DNA of 64,000 nt, taken from positions 62,001 through 126,000 of the forward strand of contig NZ_JACGVC010000044.1 of NCBI RefSeq assembly GCF_014077005.1. The letters are read 5' to 3'. A program made the position numbers and the translations under genes. Shown piece by piece: positions 19,101 through 27,673 of this stretch; position 1 is the first letter of the stretch; the number at the start of each line of letters is the position of its first letter. Source of the stretch: Colwellia sp. MB3u-45. Its GTDB lineage: Bacteria > Pseudomonadota > Gammaproteobacteria > Enterobacterales > Alteromonadaceae. The notes beneath the pieces are model-generated. The model was not told the origin of the DNA. It did no database searches and saw only the letters and a program-made list of their open reading frames with translations.

Positions 19101-20646
19101 GATTAGTGACCTGAGCAAATTGTTGGCGGAAATAATCATAAAGCGAGCGCGACTGACTCGATAATACTGCCATTGGGGTGTCATCGCCCATCGAGCCAGT
19201 AGCTTCTTGACCGTTATCAGCTAATGCTTTGACGACCTGATGTATTTCTTCGTAGCTGTAGTTAAACATTTTATGATATTGAGCGATTTCTTGATCACTA
19301 AATATCCGTTGACCAATCAAGTTCGCTGCTAATGTATCAAAAGGGACTAAGCGACGAATGTTATTGTCTAACCATTGACGATAGGGATGGCGAACTTTTA
19401 GCTCATTGTCAATTGCATTAGAGTTGAAAATTTTCCCTGTATAGGTATCAATGGCTAACATTTCGCCCGGGCCTACGCGGCCTTTTTCAACCACTTCATC
19501 TTCGCCGTAATCCCAAATACCGACTTCAGAAGCTAAGGTAATAAAACCATCACGAGTAATAACATATCGTGCAGGTCGTAAACCATTACGGTCTAAATTA
19601 CAGGCTACATGCCGGCCATTGGTGACCACAACACCTGCGGGTCCGTCCCAAGGCTCCATATGCATAGAGTTAAATTCATAAAAAGCTTTTAAATCATCAT
19701 CCATTAACGGGTTGCTTTGCCAAGCAGGTGGCATTAATAATCGCATACCGCGGTAAAGATCCATGCCGCCCGCCATAAATAACTCAAGCATGTTGTCTAA
19801 TGATGAAGAGTCAGAGCCGCTTTCATTAACAAAGGGCGCGGCATCTTGTAAGTCGGGTAATAAGGGCGATCTAAAACCGTGGGTGCGCGCGCGACTCCAT
19901 TGACGGTTGCCTTTAATGGTATTAATTTCACCGTTGTGTGCTAAATAACGAAAAGGTTGTGCCAAGTGCCACTCGGGGGAAGTATTAGTAGAGAAGCGCT
20001 GATGAAATAGGCAAATAGCAGTTTGCATACGGATATCGGCGAGATCCAAATAAAAATTGGGCAAATCTACCGGCATCATTAAGCCTTTGTAAATGGTGAC
20101 TAAGCACGACAAACTGGCGACATAGAAACGTTCATCACTGATGCGTTTTTCTGCCCGTCGTCTTGCCATATATAACCGGCGTTCAAGATCTCGGTTTCGC
20201 CAGCCTGATGGCGCATCAACAAAAACTTGTTCTATAGCCGGTAAATTACCTTTGGCAATTTCACCTAAGGTGCTGGTATCGGTGGGGACGATTCTCCAGC
20301 CAACTAAGGTCAGGGTTTCGCGTGCTAATTCTTCTTCTAGAATTTTTTTACTCGCGCTGGCTTTAATAGGATCTGGATTAAGAAAAATCATGCCTACTGC
20401 GTACTTTCGGCCTAATGGCCAGTTATTTTCTTCGGCAACTGCGCGGAAAAAACTGTCAGGCTTTTGCATTAATAAACCGCAACCGTCACCGGTTTTACCA
20501 TCGGCAGCGATACCGCCACGATGTTGCATTCGGTCTAAGGCTTGAATGGCAGTCTTTACGAGCTTATGACTTGTTTCGCCATGCTGATGGGCAATAAGCC
20601 CAAAGCCACAATTGTCTTTTTGATATGAATGGTCGTAAAGTTGCAT
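16186..20646 (-). CDS. gltB: Glutamate synthase (NADPH) large subunit
   Basis: This 1486-residue subunit releases ammonia from glutamine and adds it to 2-oxoglutarate. A short propeptide is expected to be removed to expose Cys13 (CGFGLIAHQ), the class-II amidotransferase nucleophile. Domains in order are amidotransferase (13-420), central domain (450-750), FMN-binding synthase domain (about 800-1190) and C-terminal beta-helix GXGXG domain (about 1220-1440). The 3Fe-4S cysteines are in CKFLRICHLNNCATG. The start follows a strong AGGAG. It heads the gltBD operon, with a 685-bp gene-free region upstream. Confidence 0.97.
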   Translation of the reverse strand: MQLYDHSYQKDNCGFGLIAHQHGETSHKLVKTAIQALDRMQHRGGIAADGKTGDGCGLLMQKPDSFFRAVAEENNWPLGRKYAVGMIFLNPDPIKASASKKILEEELARETLTLVGWRIVPTDTSTLGEIAKGNLPAIEQVFVDAPSGWRNRDLERRLYMARRRAEKRISDERFYVASLSCLVTIYKGLMMPVDLPNFYLDLADIRMQTAICLFHQRFSTNTSPEWHLAQPFRYLAHNGEINTIKGNRQWSRARTHGFRSPLLPDLQDAAPFVNESGSDSSSLDNMLELFMAGGMDLYRGMRLLMPPAWQSNPLMDDDLKAFYEFNSMHMEPWDGPAGVVVTNGRHVACNLDRNGLRPARYVITRDGFITLASEVGIWDYGEDEVVEKGRVGPGEMLAIDTYTGKIFNSNAIDNELKVRHPYRQWLDNNIRRLVPFDTLAANLIGQRIFSDQEIAQYHKMFNYSYEEIHQVVKALADNGQEATGSMGDDTPMAVLSSQSRSLYDYFRQQFAQVTNPPIDPLRERYVMSLGTCIGREHNVFNETTGHADRILFATPVLMYTGLKQLRELDPEHYRSDTLTLNYDQAEGLEAAIIRLCDEAETLVRDKNTVILVLSDRHIDKGMLPIPAAMAVGAVQKRLVDTQLRCDSNIIVETASVRDSHQFAVLLGLGATAIYPFLAYETIEQLVEQKQLNLTAREAIVNYREGINKGLLKILSKMGISTIASYRCAGLFEVIGLNSKIMALCFPDLPSRIQGADFTDIEQDNINLARKAFMPHQKMSHGGLLKYVHGGEYHAYNPDVVSTLQAAVRSGNYSDYRIFADHVNQRPPAALRDLLALKDDQTAIDISEVEAESELFKRFDSAAMSIGALSPEAHEALAIAMNRLGGFSNSGEGGEDERRYGTVKNSRIKQIASGRFGVTPYYLVNADVLQIKVAQGAKPGEGGQLPGDKVTPLIAKLRFSVPGVTLISPPPHHDIYSIEDLAQLIFDLKQVNPKAIISVKLVSGPGVGTIASGVAKAFADFITISGNDGGTGASPLTSVKYAGCPWELGLAEAHQSLVTNGLRHKVRLQVDGGLKTGLDIVKAAILGAESFGFGTAPMVTLGCKFLRICHLNNCATGVATQDEVLREQFFKGLPEQVMNYFKFIAQDVREILASLGVESLTAIIGRTDLFVPLAGITAKQQKLDLRPIIAPVVAGDDTTLYQTASNEPFDKGVLNQRLLALASHAIAHSSGGEYRLTIQNTDRSVGASLSGEIASKHGDQGMAADPIKIFFNGTAGQSFGVWNAGGLEMTLTGDANDYVGKGMAGGKLTIKPPKGVEYLSHKTMIMGNTCLYGATGGKLYGCGRAGERFAVRNSGCHAVIEGTGDHGCEYMTGGIVTILGQVGVNFGAGMTGGFAYVLDEQDDLAIRLNNESIEMLAIDELNIHQEHLRGIINQHLDETSSLRAEEILTHFATYAPLFKLVKPKAVDVKTLLGHRSRSSAELRVQAQ

Positions 20647-21331
20647 TATTTTCTCCTAAATAAAGACCTCGGCAATTCGGTTGGGTGAGAATAGAATAAA
20701 ATTATACTTTAAGTGCATAAATAATCCCGAATTCGTCGCGAAGGACTTGTCACATTAAACATTTAAAATTAAAACGTCAATCTGAATAGAGTAAATGCTC
20801 GTTATTATTTTACATCCTTATTTTCAGATAAAAGCAGGTAGCCTGATATTTAGGTTTTTTTCATCCTATTTGGTAGTTTATGCACGGTGTTTAGCTAATA
20901 TTATTATTATCACCTTATTTTTTGTAATTTTATTACATTCTAATTTTTTAAGACGTTAATATTTGTCGTGTTTTGTATGCACTATTTATTCAGCGTTATC
21001 ATTAGCGCTGAGTATTTTAGTCATGGTTGTAGCCGTTATTATAAACACTGGTTAGTAGGCGGGGGTGATAAGCACTTGGGCATTGAGAATTAATAGCGCC
21101 CTAATAGCAAGTTCACTAATTTTCTGATCATTTCTACTGGTTAAAACAAGCCACTGCAGCGTTATTTATACTTATACTTCAATTCGGCTATAGCCAGCCT
21201 AGTGTTCAATTAGAAAACGCTTGTTGCTTTTATAGCGGTAGAAACAAAAATCCCTAGCCATTTTAAAAATAACTAGGGATGATTGATTTAAAGCTTAATT
21301 GGTTGGGTTAAGCTTTAAGTTAAGCTTTAAG
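20647..21331. other. Gene-free 685-bp region upstream of gltB
   Basis: This is very AT-rich sequence. It should carry the gltB promoter near the 20647-20800 end, and it holds the folE2 terminator at 21246-21280. I find no coding frame with a ribosome site, no tRNA and no clear named operator. Confidence 0.6.
21246..21280 (-). terminator. Rho-independent terminator of folE2
   Basis: Arms 21250-21257 (ATCCCTAG) and 21273-21280 (CTAGGGAT) form an 8-bp stem. On the minus strand it is followed by a T-run (A at 21246-21250). It lies about 50 bp past the folE2 stop. Confidence 0.72.
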
Positions 21332-21341
21332 TTAAGCTTTA
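21308..21341. repeat. 12-bp tandem repeat over the folE2 stop
   Basis: The unit TTAAGCTTTAAG is repeated 2.8 times (21308-21319, 21320-21331, 21332-21341). The last copy overlaps the folE2 stop and final codon. It may be replication slippage at the gene end. Confidence 0.7.
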
Positions 21342-22258
21342 TAGCCATCGACAATACCTTTAGTCGTCACACTCACGGCGTCATGGGCATGTAACGATTC
21401 TAAATGATTAATACGTAGCCAAAAATCATCAAATTGCTCAGAGGCATTCATGGTGTGTTGTAAACGACGAGCCGCATCTTCACAAAACATTAAGTTTTGA
21501 CCATTTAAACGGGCAAACTCTTGTTCGTCTTCACGCTTTACTGCCGCTTGAACTGGGGTTTTTAGTGAATTTTCAATTAAGTCGACAAGATCTGTAATGG
21601 GAAATTCAGTGGTTGAGCGATTAAGTTTAACTTTAAGTTCAGCAACAGAGCGTTGGCTATGTGGCGTGGCCATAATACCTTCGGTAGTACCAAGCCATTC
21701 ATGTACGTCGGTTAAATCCACATCTGCTTGGCCAATAAATTTTTCTTTAAAAGCTTGCTGAATAAGCTGACGAGCCAAGGCTGCAGAACAAGGGCAAGTT
21801 GAAGAGTAACGCACGTCAACAGAAAGCTCGATATCCAACGTACCTTTATTTAAGCGCCCAGTAATAGTAACGGGATAAGCTTTCCAGCCTTGTTTACCAC
21901 TAATCAGTGATTTGCGGCGCAGATGATAGTCAAAACTAAACTTAACTTGGGCATTATCGCTTAGCTCTTGGTGACTACTGATAAAGCCGTCTAATAAGGT
22001 CACTAAACTCTGATGGTTTAAAACATTTGAGTTTGATAATTCATCAAGGAGCAGATATAAACGCGACATATGTATGCCTTTCGCTTGTGGCTCTTTAAGG
22101 TTAACAAACGCATCTACGTAGGCTGAAACCATACGTTCTGATTGGCCTTTTGAGGCAACCATGATAGGCATTTCTATATTACTCATGCCGACCCAATCCA
22201 AAGTCCCCTCAGTTTGTGCTGTGGTGTGATTTGCTATATCAGGCATTAATGTTGGCAT
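21332..22258 (-). CDS. folE2: GTP cyclohydrolase I, type IB
   Basis: It converts GTP to dihydroneopterin triphosphate, the first step to folate and queuosine-type deazapurines. The 308-residue protein is the metal-flexible FolE2 type, not the zinc-dependent FolE. Visible signatures are [10 protein letters not shown] near the N-terminus, the metal-ligand cysteine in [20 protein letters not shown], and the C-terminal [13 protein letters not shown]-like segment. In many bacteria folE2 is induced by zinc starvation through Zur. I looked upstream for a Zur-type palindrome and saw no convincing one. The ATG at 22258 has a CGGAGT site 6 nt upstream. Confidence 0.95.
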   Translation of the reverse strand: MPTLMPDIANHTTAQTEGTLDWVGMSNIEMPIMVASKGQSERMVSAYVDAFVNLKEPQAKGIHMSRLYLLLDELSNSNVLNHQSLVTLLDGFISSHQELSDNAQVKFSFDYHLRRKSLISGKQGWKAYPVTITGRLNKGTLDIELSVDVRYSSTCPCSAALARQLIQQAFKEKFIGQADVDLTDVHEWLGTTEGIMATPHSQRSVAELKVKLNRSTTEFPITDLVDLIENSLKTPVQAAVKREDEQEFARLNGQNLMFCEDAARRLQHTMNASEQFDDFWLRINHLESLHAHDAVSVTTKGIVDGYKA

Positions 22259-22623
22259 TTTGACTCCGCTGTTCGCTGTGCACTAGGTAAAGGGTTATCT
22301 ATGGTAACTTCAGTAGCTAGTAAAATTATAAGTAGCATTACTGTCGTAAAAATAATGACAGTCTCCACAAGTAGTTAACAAAGTGGAATATAATGCATTG
22401 GTCCGGAAAAAGGCGGCTATTTTGAACGAAATACCCCCTAAAAGCAATGTTTGTCATAGCTATGTTGATATTGTTCTAGTATATGGTAGTTGTATTTAAT
22501 ATCTGTTATAAACAGAGGATGTATAAGTAATAACTTCAGGTTAAAATGTTGTTTGCTATCATATAAATAACATTAAAATTTTAATTCGACGTAGTGAAAA
22601 GCTGGCGTCACTAAGGAGGCTTC
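22259..22623. other. Divergent intergenic region between folE2 and the Hpt gene
   Basis: It should hold promoters in both directions. A 6-bp inverted repeat (ACTGTC with GACAGT, near 22340-22362) and a strong AAGGAGG at 22614-22620 are the only clear marks. No gene is seen. Confidence 0.5.
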
Positions 22624-22971
22624 ATGGTAACAACACGGCACATAGATTTAATCTTGATTAATGGCTATTTAGAAGCGTTAGACCTAGCGGTGATTGAACA
22701 AATGTTGGATTTATATATTCAGCAGTCTGCATTGTATTTAACGGCGATTAATCATGCCATTGTTAATGTGGATCAAAAGGCATGGCAGGAGCAATGCCAT
22801 AAAATGAAAGGGGCTGCAGCCAGTACAGGTTTAAGTCAAGTACACCAGAAACTTATCTTGATAGAAAAATCGGCTGAAGATAGTGAAACAAAGACTCAGC
22901 ACTTGCAAGCACTGAGTTTGTTAAACCAACAAGCCATTACTGCTTTTCAACAGTGGTTGTCTGAGCAATAG
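22624..22971 (+). CDS. Stand-alone Hpt phosphotransfer protein, HptA-like
   Basis: The 115-residue helical protein carries the phosphotransfer motif CHKMKGAAAS, with His59 as the phosphorylated residue. It resembles the C-terminal Hpt domain of ArcB in that motif and in overall helix pattern. In Shewanella the Arc system uses a separate HptA that passes phosphate to ArcA because no full ArcB is present. Its place here, converging on arcA, supports the same role, though partnership is inferred. A strong AAGGAGG stands 3 nt before the ATG. Confidence 0.75.
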   Translation: MVTTRHIDLILINGYLEALDLAVIEQMLDLYIQQSALYLTAINHAIVNVDQKAWQEQCHKMKGAAASTGLSQVHQKLILIEKSAEDSETKTQHLQALSLLNQQAITAFQQWLSEQ

Positions 22972-22982
22972 CCTGAGAAGTC

Positions 22983-23036
22983 ACTATATTAGCAGGTTAA
23001 TATTAGCAGATTAATCATTTTACCCTGCTAATAGCG
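22983..23036. repeat. Inverted repeat between the Hpt gene and arcA
   Basis: An ATTAGCAG arm near 23001 pairs with CTGCTAAT near 23025 over 8 bp, between converging stop codons. It may end both transcripts. An extra half-copy of the left arm lies just upstream. Confidence 0.4.
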
Positions 23037-23039
23037 CTA

Positions 23040-23747
23040 TTAATCTAGTTGGCCAATAAATCGATAACCTTCACCATGAATAGTGTTGATCAACTCTGGT
23101 GAACTTTCTACTGACTCAAAATGTTTACGTAAGCGACGAATGGTCACATCAACTGTTCGATCATTAATGCGTAAGTCGCGACCGGTCATTTCTTTGATCA
23201 ATTGTTGACGGGTAACAATTTGTCCGGCATTAGCAATAAGTAAACGTAGCGCGCGGTATTCACCACGAGGAATTGATATTTCTCGATTATCTGGTGTGGT
23301 CATTTTTCGTGCATTACCATCCAGAGACCACTGATTAAAGCTAATAAGTGCATCGTTTTTTTCTACATTGCTAGGTAACATGCGGCTGAGTATATTGCGC
23401 GCACGAATCGTCAGTTCACGTGGATTAAACGGTTTAGTTAGATAATCGTCAGCGCCAATTTCTAGCCCAAGAATTTTATCAATGTCACTGTCGCGACCGG
23501 TCAGAAAAATTAAGCCTAAGTCGTTCTGGCGGGTTAATTCTCTTGCAAGTAATAGTCCATTTTTGCCCGGTAAATTAATATCCATAATAATTAAATTTAT
23601 TATGCTGTTGGTTAGCGCGCTTTCCATGCTATCACCATCTATTGCTTCGGAGACCTGATAGCCTTCAGCTTCAAATAAATTTCTTAAATTAAAGCGGGTG
23701 ACGTCTTCGTCTTCTACGATTAATATATGAGGTTTTTGCATGTTCAT
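23040..23747 (-). CDS. arcA: Aerobic respiration control response regulator ArcA
   Basis: This OmpR-family regulator represses aerobic and induces fermentative functions when oxygen falls. The receiver domain (about 5-120) has the acidic pair Glu12-Asp13, the phosphorylated Asp56 in [17 protein letters not shown] and Lys105 in [16 protein letters not shown], stretches nearly identical to E. coli ArcA. The winged-helix DNA-binding domain (about 140-232) ends in HGEGYRFIG. Starting at the second ATG (23741) would place the phosphorylated residue at 54, as in E. coli, so that start is a real alternative. It converges on the Hpt gene. Confidence 0.92.
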   Translation of the reverse strand: MNMQKPHILIVEDEDVTRFNLRNLFEAEGYQVSEAIDGDSMESALTNSIINLIIMDINLPGKNGLLLARELTRQNDLGLIFLTGRDSDIDKILGLEIGADDYLTKPFNPRELTIRARNILSRMLPSNVEKNDALISFNQWSLDGNARKMTTPDNREISIPRGEYRALRLLIANAGQIVTRQQLIKEMTGRDLRINDRTVDVTIRRLRKHFESVESSPELINTIHGEGYRFIGQLD

Positions 23748-24118
23748 TGTCCAGTTCCGTGAGGTTTGATTTTTTCAAATTTTAATTTTATTTGTATTAA
23801 TACGTGTTTATTCCTGACCATGCAATTATAGACTATTTGATGGCTAATAAATAATCGGCACATGGTATAGAAGCGACCGTTAAAAAACAATCAATAGCAG
23901 GCTAATTACTGCTTTTTATCACTTTAAAATAATGGTGACGTAAGATTATGCTAAGTGCTAGCGAATAAATGTTCATTTAACGGGTTTAAAGCCCTAAATC
24001 GTTAACAACTTAACAACTTAACAACTTAACTACATTGTCAATAACTTAACTATAAACTATATTGTCAACAAGTTAACTATAAACCCTATTGAAATTTAAC
24101 CAAAAGCGAATTAATTGG
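23748..24118. other. Gene-free region upstream of arcA with repeats
   Basis: It should contain the arcA promoter in the part next to 23748. Between 24002 and 24084 lie short direct repeats, described separately. No gene is evident. Confidence 0.55.
24002..24084. repeat. Two adjacent direct-repeat sets downstream of the histidine kinase gene
   Basis: An 8-bp unit TTAACAAC is repeated 3.6 times at 24002-24030. It is followed by two 24-bp direct copies (24034-24057 and 24061-24084) that differ at two positions and both end TTAACTATAAAC. All share the TTAAC word. No protein is encoded. Confidence 0.75.
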
Positions 24119-25735
24119 CTACTTATTTATAGGAAAGTTAATTTCTATGCTAACGCCATGCGCTAATTCGCTGCTCAGTACTATTGAGCCACCAAGTGCT
24201 TGAGTCACTAAATTATAAACTAAATGCATGCCTAAGCCACTACCCCCTTCACCACGCTTTGTGGTGGTAAACGGTTCAAAGACCTTATGTTTTATTGATT
24301 CAGCAAGGCCAATACCATCATCTTTATAGAGGATGTTAAGTTGGTTGCTCAGTGACATAACTGTGATTGAAATGCGGCCCTCATCTTTACCTTCAAAACC
24401 GTGAATAATGGAGTTCATGATCAAATTAATAAGAATTTGATTAATCGGCCCTGGTTTACTATTAATGGTTAAATCATTAGGGCAATCAATATCAATAATG
24501 TAGGGTAACACATTCAGTTGTGGTTTAAGATTGAGTAAAACTTCGTTTAAAAGCTGCTTAACGTCGACAGTACGTAGGTCTTCACTTGATTGGTCTACGG
24601 CGACTTTTTTAAAGCTGGATATTAAGTCAGCGGCACGTTTTAGATTACGATAGATAATGGCGACATTTTCACAACTGTCATGCAAAAACTTTTTTAATTG
24701 GCTCGATTTTAGGGTTTTATTATCAAAAGCTTGTTTAATTTCATCTAATCTATCGGCTAATAATGTTGAGGCCGTAACCCCTAAACCTATCGGCGTGTTG
24801 ACTTCATGTGCAACGCCGGCAACCATATCTCCCAGTGAGGCCATTTTTTCGCTTTCAACCAATTGGCTTTGAAATTGATGGAGTTTCTCTAACGTAGAGA
24901 GTAACTCTTGGTTAGATTCTTTCAGGGCGTCGGTACGTTTGTTAATTTTATTTTCTAATGCTTGTGAGTGCTCAAGACTCTGCTGCCCCTGAGCATTTAA
25001 TTGTGTGATGTGTTTATCTATGCGAGCAAATAACATATTAATATTAAGGGCTAAAATGTCAGCTTCACGATATGGCATAGTGTCGCATTGTTGTTGAAAG
25101 TTTTTTTGTCGAGCGGCAACTTGTACCGTGTTAATCAAAGAAGAGAATGGTGCACTGATATAGCGTTCAAGTTTGAGCGCAATAAAAATGGCGATAATAA
25201 ATACTATAAAAACAATGATAATGCTGATGATTAATAATTTATCAGTTATCTGTGTGAGGTACTCGCTACTGCTTTGCAAATAAATATAACCGATAATTTT
25301 TTCTTTAACTTTAATGGCTTGCATATACTCAAGGTGTTTTTCTTTGAACCTTGGTGTTAATAAATTTTTAACGTCATGCGATTTTTGCGCAATGCTAGCC
25401 CGCTGTTCATTACGTTTGTAACTGTAAAAAAAAGTCAGTTTATCAGTGTCGCTATTGAATTTATAAAGGTGTAAGTAATTTAAATTAGGAATGTGCTGGG
25501 GTAATGAAAAATTATCTTTTAGTGCTAATCGTTCTGAGTTAACTAAATAGGGCAGACTTTCATCGGCCAAAACAGTGGCCCAATGCTTTATTTGACTAGT
25601 GGCACTGAGCTGATAACTGTTGTTAAATTGTTGGGTAATGATTGAGAGACTCAATAGTGATAATAATGTGATGGCACTGATGACGGTGCTCAAGCAAATA
25701 CGACGAAGAGACCAAATAGGTTTGATTGTTGACAT
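24119..25735 (-). CDS. Membrane sensor histidine kinase
   Basis: The 538-residue kinase has two membrane helices (about 12-32 and 165-188) enclosing a periplasmic sensor of roughly 130 residues. A HAMP-like linker and a long coiled coil (about 240-298) follow. Then come the phosphoacceptor box with His310 (GVAHEVNTPIG) and an ATP-binding domain with N, G1 (DDGIG) and G2 (GGSGLGMHLV) boxes. The PIG variant of the H box is typical of the group related to NtrB-like and CHASE-linked kinases. It has no receiver or Hpt domain. No cognate regulator is adjacent except arcA on the same strand, 371 bp downstream; pairing is unproven. Confidence 0.85.
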   Translation of the reverse strand: MSTIKPIWSLRRICLSTVISAITLLSLLSLSIITQQFNNSYQLSATSQIKHWATVLADESLPYLVNSERLALKDNFSLPQHIPNLNYLHLYKFNSDTDKLTFFYSYKRNEQRASIAQKSHDVKNLLTPRFKEKHLEYMQAIKVKEKIIGYIYLQSSSEYLTQITDKLLIISIIIVFIVFIIAIFIALKLERYISAPFSSLINTVQVAARQKNFQQQCDTMPYREADILALNINMLFARIDKHITQLNAQGQQSLEHSQALENKINKRTDALKESNQELLSTLEKLHQFQSQLVESEKMASLGDMVAGVAHEVNTPIGLGVTASTLLADRLDEIKQAFDNKTLKSSQLKKFLHDSCENVAIIYRNLKRAADLISSFKKVAVDQSSEDLRTVDVKQLLNEVLLNLKPQLNVLPYIIDIDCPNDLTINSKPGPINQILINLIMNSIIHGFEGKDEGRISITVMSLSNQLNILYKDDGIGLAESIKHKVFEPFTTTKRGEGGSGLGMHLVYNLVTQALGGSIVLSSELAHGVSIEINFPINK

Positions 25736-25826
25736 ACAGTATTAAACTCAATTAATGGTGGCTATAAAGTGCTTGTAAAAGTGCTTGTAGAAAATATTAT
25801 GGCTTTGAACAATCACACATTTCTCG

Positions 25827-26876
25827 TTACTTTTTCCCATTAAGATAACACTGATAAACCGCAAAACCTTTTTTAATCGCTAAGGTTTTAGTTTTACCCA
25901 GTGCTTTTTCCATGATGGGTAAGTATTTCAAAAAACTATTAGCGACAATGGTAATGCAGGCTTTGCTGGTTAAGTTTTGCTTTATCTCGGCTAAAAATTG
26001 TTCGGTAGCGCCATAATGGGTTTTTACGCCCTGATGAAATGGTGGGTTGGAAATGACAAAATCATAGCGTTCTTGAACAGTAGATAAGCTATCTGAGGCA
26101 ATATATTGCCCGCTTAACTGGTTTAAAGACAGTGTTGTTTGCGCTGAATGCAAGGCTAACGCACTGACATCAACCAAGGTTAATGTTGTTTTTGGGTGAA
26201 TTGTGCCGATATAAGCGGCAATAACCCCTGCACCACAACCAAAATCTAACACTTTACCTGAAATAACCTCAGGTAAGTGTGCTAATAAAACTTCTGTACC
26301 CGTATCTAGTGCATTTTGGCTAAATACGCCTGGTAAAGCGGCAATTTTTAGTACTTTATCTTGTACCTGCATTGGGTAGTATTTATAAAATTTTTGTAGT
26401 TCAAAGCGAGGTAGTGAGGGTTTTAATTTGCCAATGTACATTAAGCAATGTCTTGCCGCGTCAACATTTTGGCAATATTCTAGGTAATCAATACCGAGTT
26501 TTTCGGCTGACTTTACCCCCGCTTTATTTTCCCCAACAATGACTATGGCAGCATCGTCTGTCATTGACTCAGCGAGCATAGCTAAGGTAAAACTAAATTC
26601 AGCCTTACTTTTTGGAAAATGAATAATCGCCATATCATGTTTAGTTTTGGCGATATACTCGACGCAAAAATGTGCGTCTACACGGGTATTTTTCAATTGC
26701 TGACAAGTTTTATATTCAGCATAATTAGTGTGGTAACTATCAATATGCGCAGCGCTATGCTGACTTAAGTAATGGTTAATAAAACCATCGTCTGCGATAT
26801 TAACCAAAAGAGGTCTGGTTGCGGCTAGTGCCTCAATATTGCGGTTTAATAATTGGTTAATGTTACTTATTGCCAT
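25827..26876 (-). CDS. rsmC: 16S rRNA (guanine1207-N2)-methyltransferase RsmC
   Basis: It methylates G1207 in helix 34 of 16S rRNA using S-adenosylmethionine. The 349-residue protein has the doubled layout of RsmC: a degenerate N-terminal methyltransferase-like half (about 1-155) and a catalytic C-terminal half. The catalytic half has VLDFGCGAGVIAAY (SAM-binding motif I, about 208-221) and the catalytic SNPPFHQG motif (about 275). It is a single gene with long intergenic regions on both sides. Confidence 0.92.
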   Translation of the reverse strand: MAISNINQLLNRNIEALAATRPLLVNIADDGFINHYLSQHSAAHIDSYHTNYAEYKTCQQLKNTRVDAHFCVEYIAKTKHDMAIIHFPKSKAEFSFTLAMLAESMTDDAAIVIVGENKAGVKSAEKLGIDYLEYCQNVDAARHCLMYIGKLKPSLPRFELQKFYKYYPMQVQDKVLKIAALPGVFSQNALDTGTEVLLAHLPEVISGKVLDFGCGAGVIAAYIGTIHPKTTLTLVDVSALALHSAQTTLSLNQLSGQYIASDSLSTVQERYDFVISNPPFHQGVKTHYGATEQFLAEIKQNLTSKACITIVANSFLKYLPIMEKALGKTKTLAIKKGFAVYQCYLNGKK

Positions 26877-27358
26877 GAAGATACCTGTAATTAAGCTAAC
26901 TATTATTTATGGGGGTTATTTATGGGTACTATTTATTGACGATATTTATGGGTCAAGTTATCTACAAATATCGGCGTTACTTTAAAGAAAACTTATCATA
27001 ATGACAGGGCGAACTGAGCGAGTATTCATTAATACCGCCATAGTGAATGTGTCATAGTGCTGCGTAGTCTACGCGAATTTAATTATCTCGCCATCTTTAG
27101 TCCACAGGGAGTGAGCTATTTTGACCCAGTTCAACTTATCGGGCGTAGCTTGTTTTAGTGATGGGCACTCTAGTTATTGAGGACAAGATCGTATTTACTG
27201 ATTAGAAAAAGAAATAAAAGCAGTAAAATCAAACTATTAAATTTAAATTATGGCATACGTCTAGCCGTCTATTGACTGTGCTTATATTTAAATGTTTTAA
27301 TATTGTTGTCCCTTATTCCAGTGTGATTAATCGTAAAAAATTAATCACCGTCAATAAA
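26877..27358. other. Gene-free region upstream of the lysine riboswitch
   Basis: No coding frame is supported. A possible sigma70 promoter (TTGACT at 27272-27277 and an AT-rich -10 near 27295-27301) and a 9-bp hairpin (27323-27331 with 27340-27348) precede the riboswitch. The region nearest 26877 is simple AT-rich sequence. Confidence 0.5.
27272..27301 (+). promoter_or_regulatory. Candidate sigma70 promoter of the lysine operon
   Basis: TTGACT (27272-27277) matches the -35 box in five of six positions. With an 18-bp spacer the -10 is TTTAAT (27296-27301). This would start transcription about 50 bp before the riboswitch. Confidence 0.4.
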
Positions 27359-27603
27359 GGGCCAGAAGAGGAGCGTTAACCAGGTAGTTATTGTGAAGAG
27401 ATCAAACTCTAGTGAGCAATAATGAGGGGGTTTAACGCCGAGGTAATTGCCTTGTTGATAAGGTAATTGCCGGTTGTTAAGGCTTAGTTGTTAATATATA
27501 ACCATTAAGTTTTATAGCCATCGGATACGTTCGATGGCTACTAGGTTGAATCCTTGCAACTGTCACCTAACTAGGTGGAGAGCTTCTGGCCTTTGTAAAG
27601 GCC
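27359..27603 (+). promoter_or_regulatory. Lysine riboswitch (L box) with expression-platform hairpin
   Basis: The aptamer closes with a perfect 9-bp P1 helix, 27360-27368 (GGCCAGAAG) with 27583-27591 (CTTCTGGCC). Conserved parts seen in the E. coli lysC aptamer are present in order: CCAGAAGAGG, GAGGGGGT, CGCCGAGGT, AGGTTGAATCC, GCAACTGTCACC and GGTGGAGAGCTTCTGG. The hairpin GGCCTTTGTAAAGGCC (27588-27603) uses the last four bases of P1, so the two structures exclude each other. Lysine binding should therefore set the fate of the downstream dapA-dapD operon. Whether it acts on transcription or translation is not certain. Confidence 0.93.
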
Positions 27604-27673
27604 AAATTTCATCCTAGAAATTTTGTCTGTACAAGCGCCTAAAAGTTCTCCGAACGACAAGAGTTCGAGAGCA

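Noticed and set aside
22259-22400. Zur box upstream of folE2
   Set aside because: folE2 is often Zur-controlled, but no GTTATA-type palindrome of the right form is visible; the only dyad is a short ACTGTC/GACAGT pair.
24002-24084. CRISPR array
   Set aside because: The repeats are only 8 and 24 bp, are adjacent without spacers of regular length, and no cas gene is near.
27623-27673. TTG start adding 17 residues to DapA
   Set aside because: No ribosome site precedes it, and the added residues are polar and unlike the family. It cannot be fully excluded because the ATG at 27674 also has a poorly spaced ribosome site.
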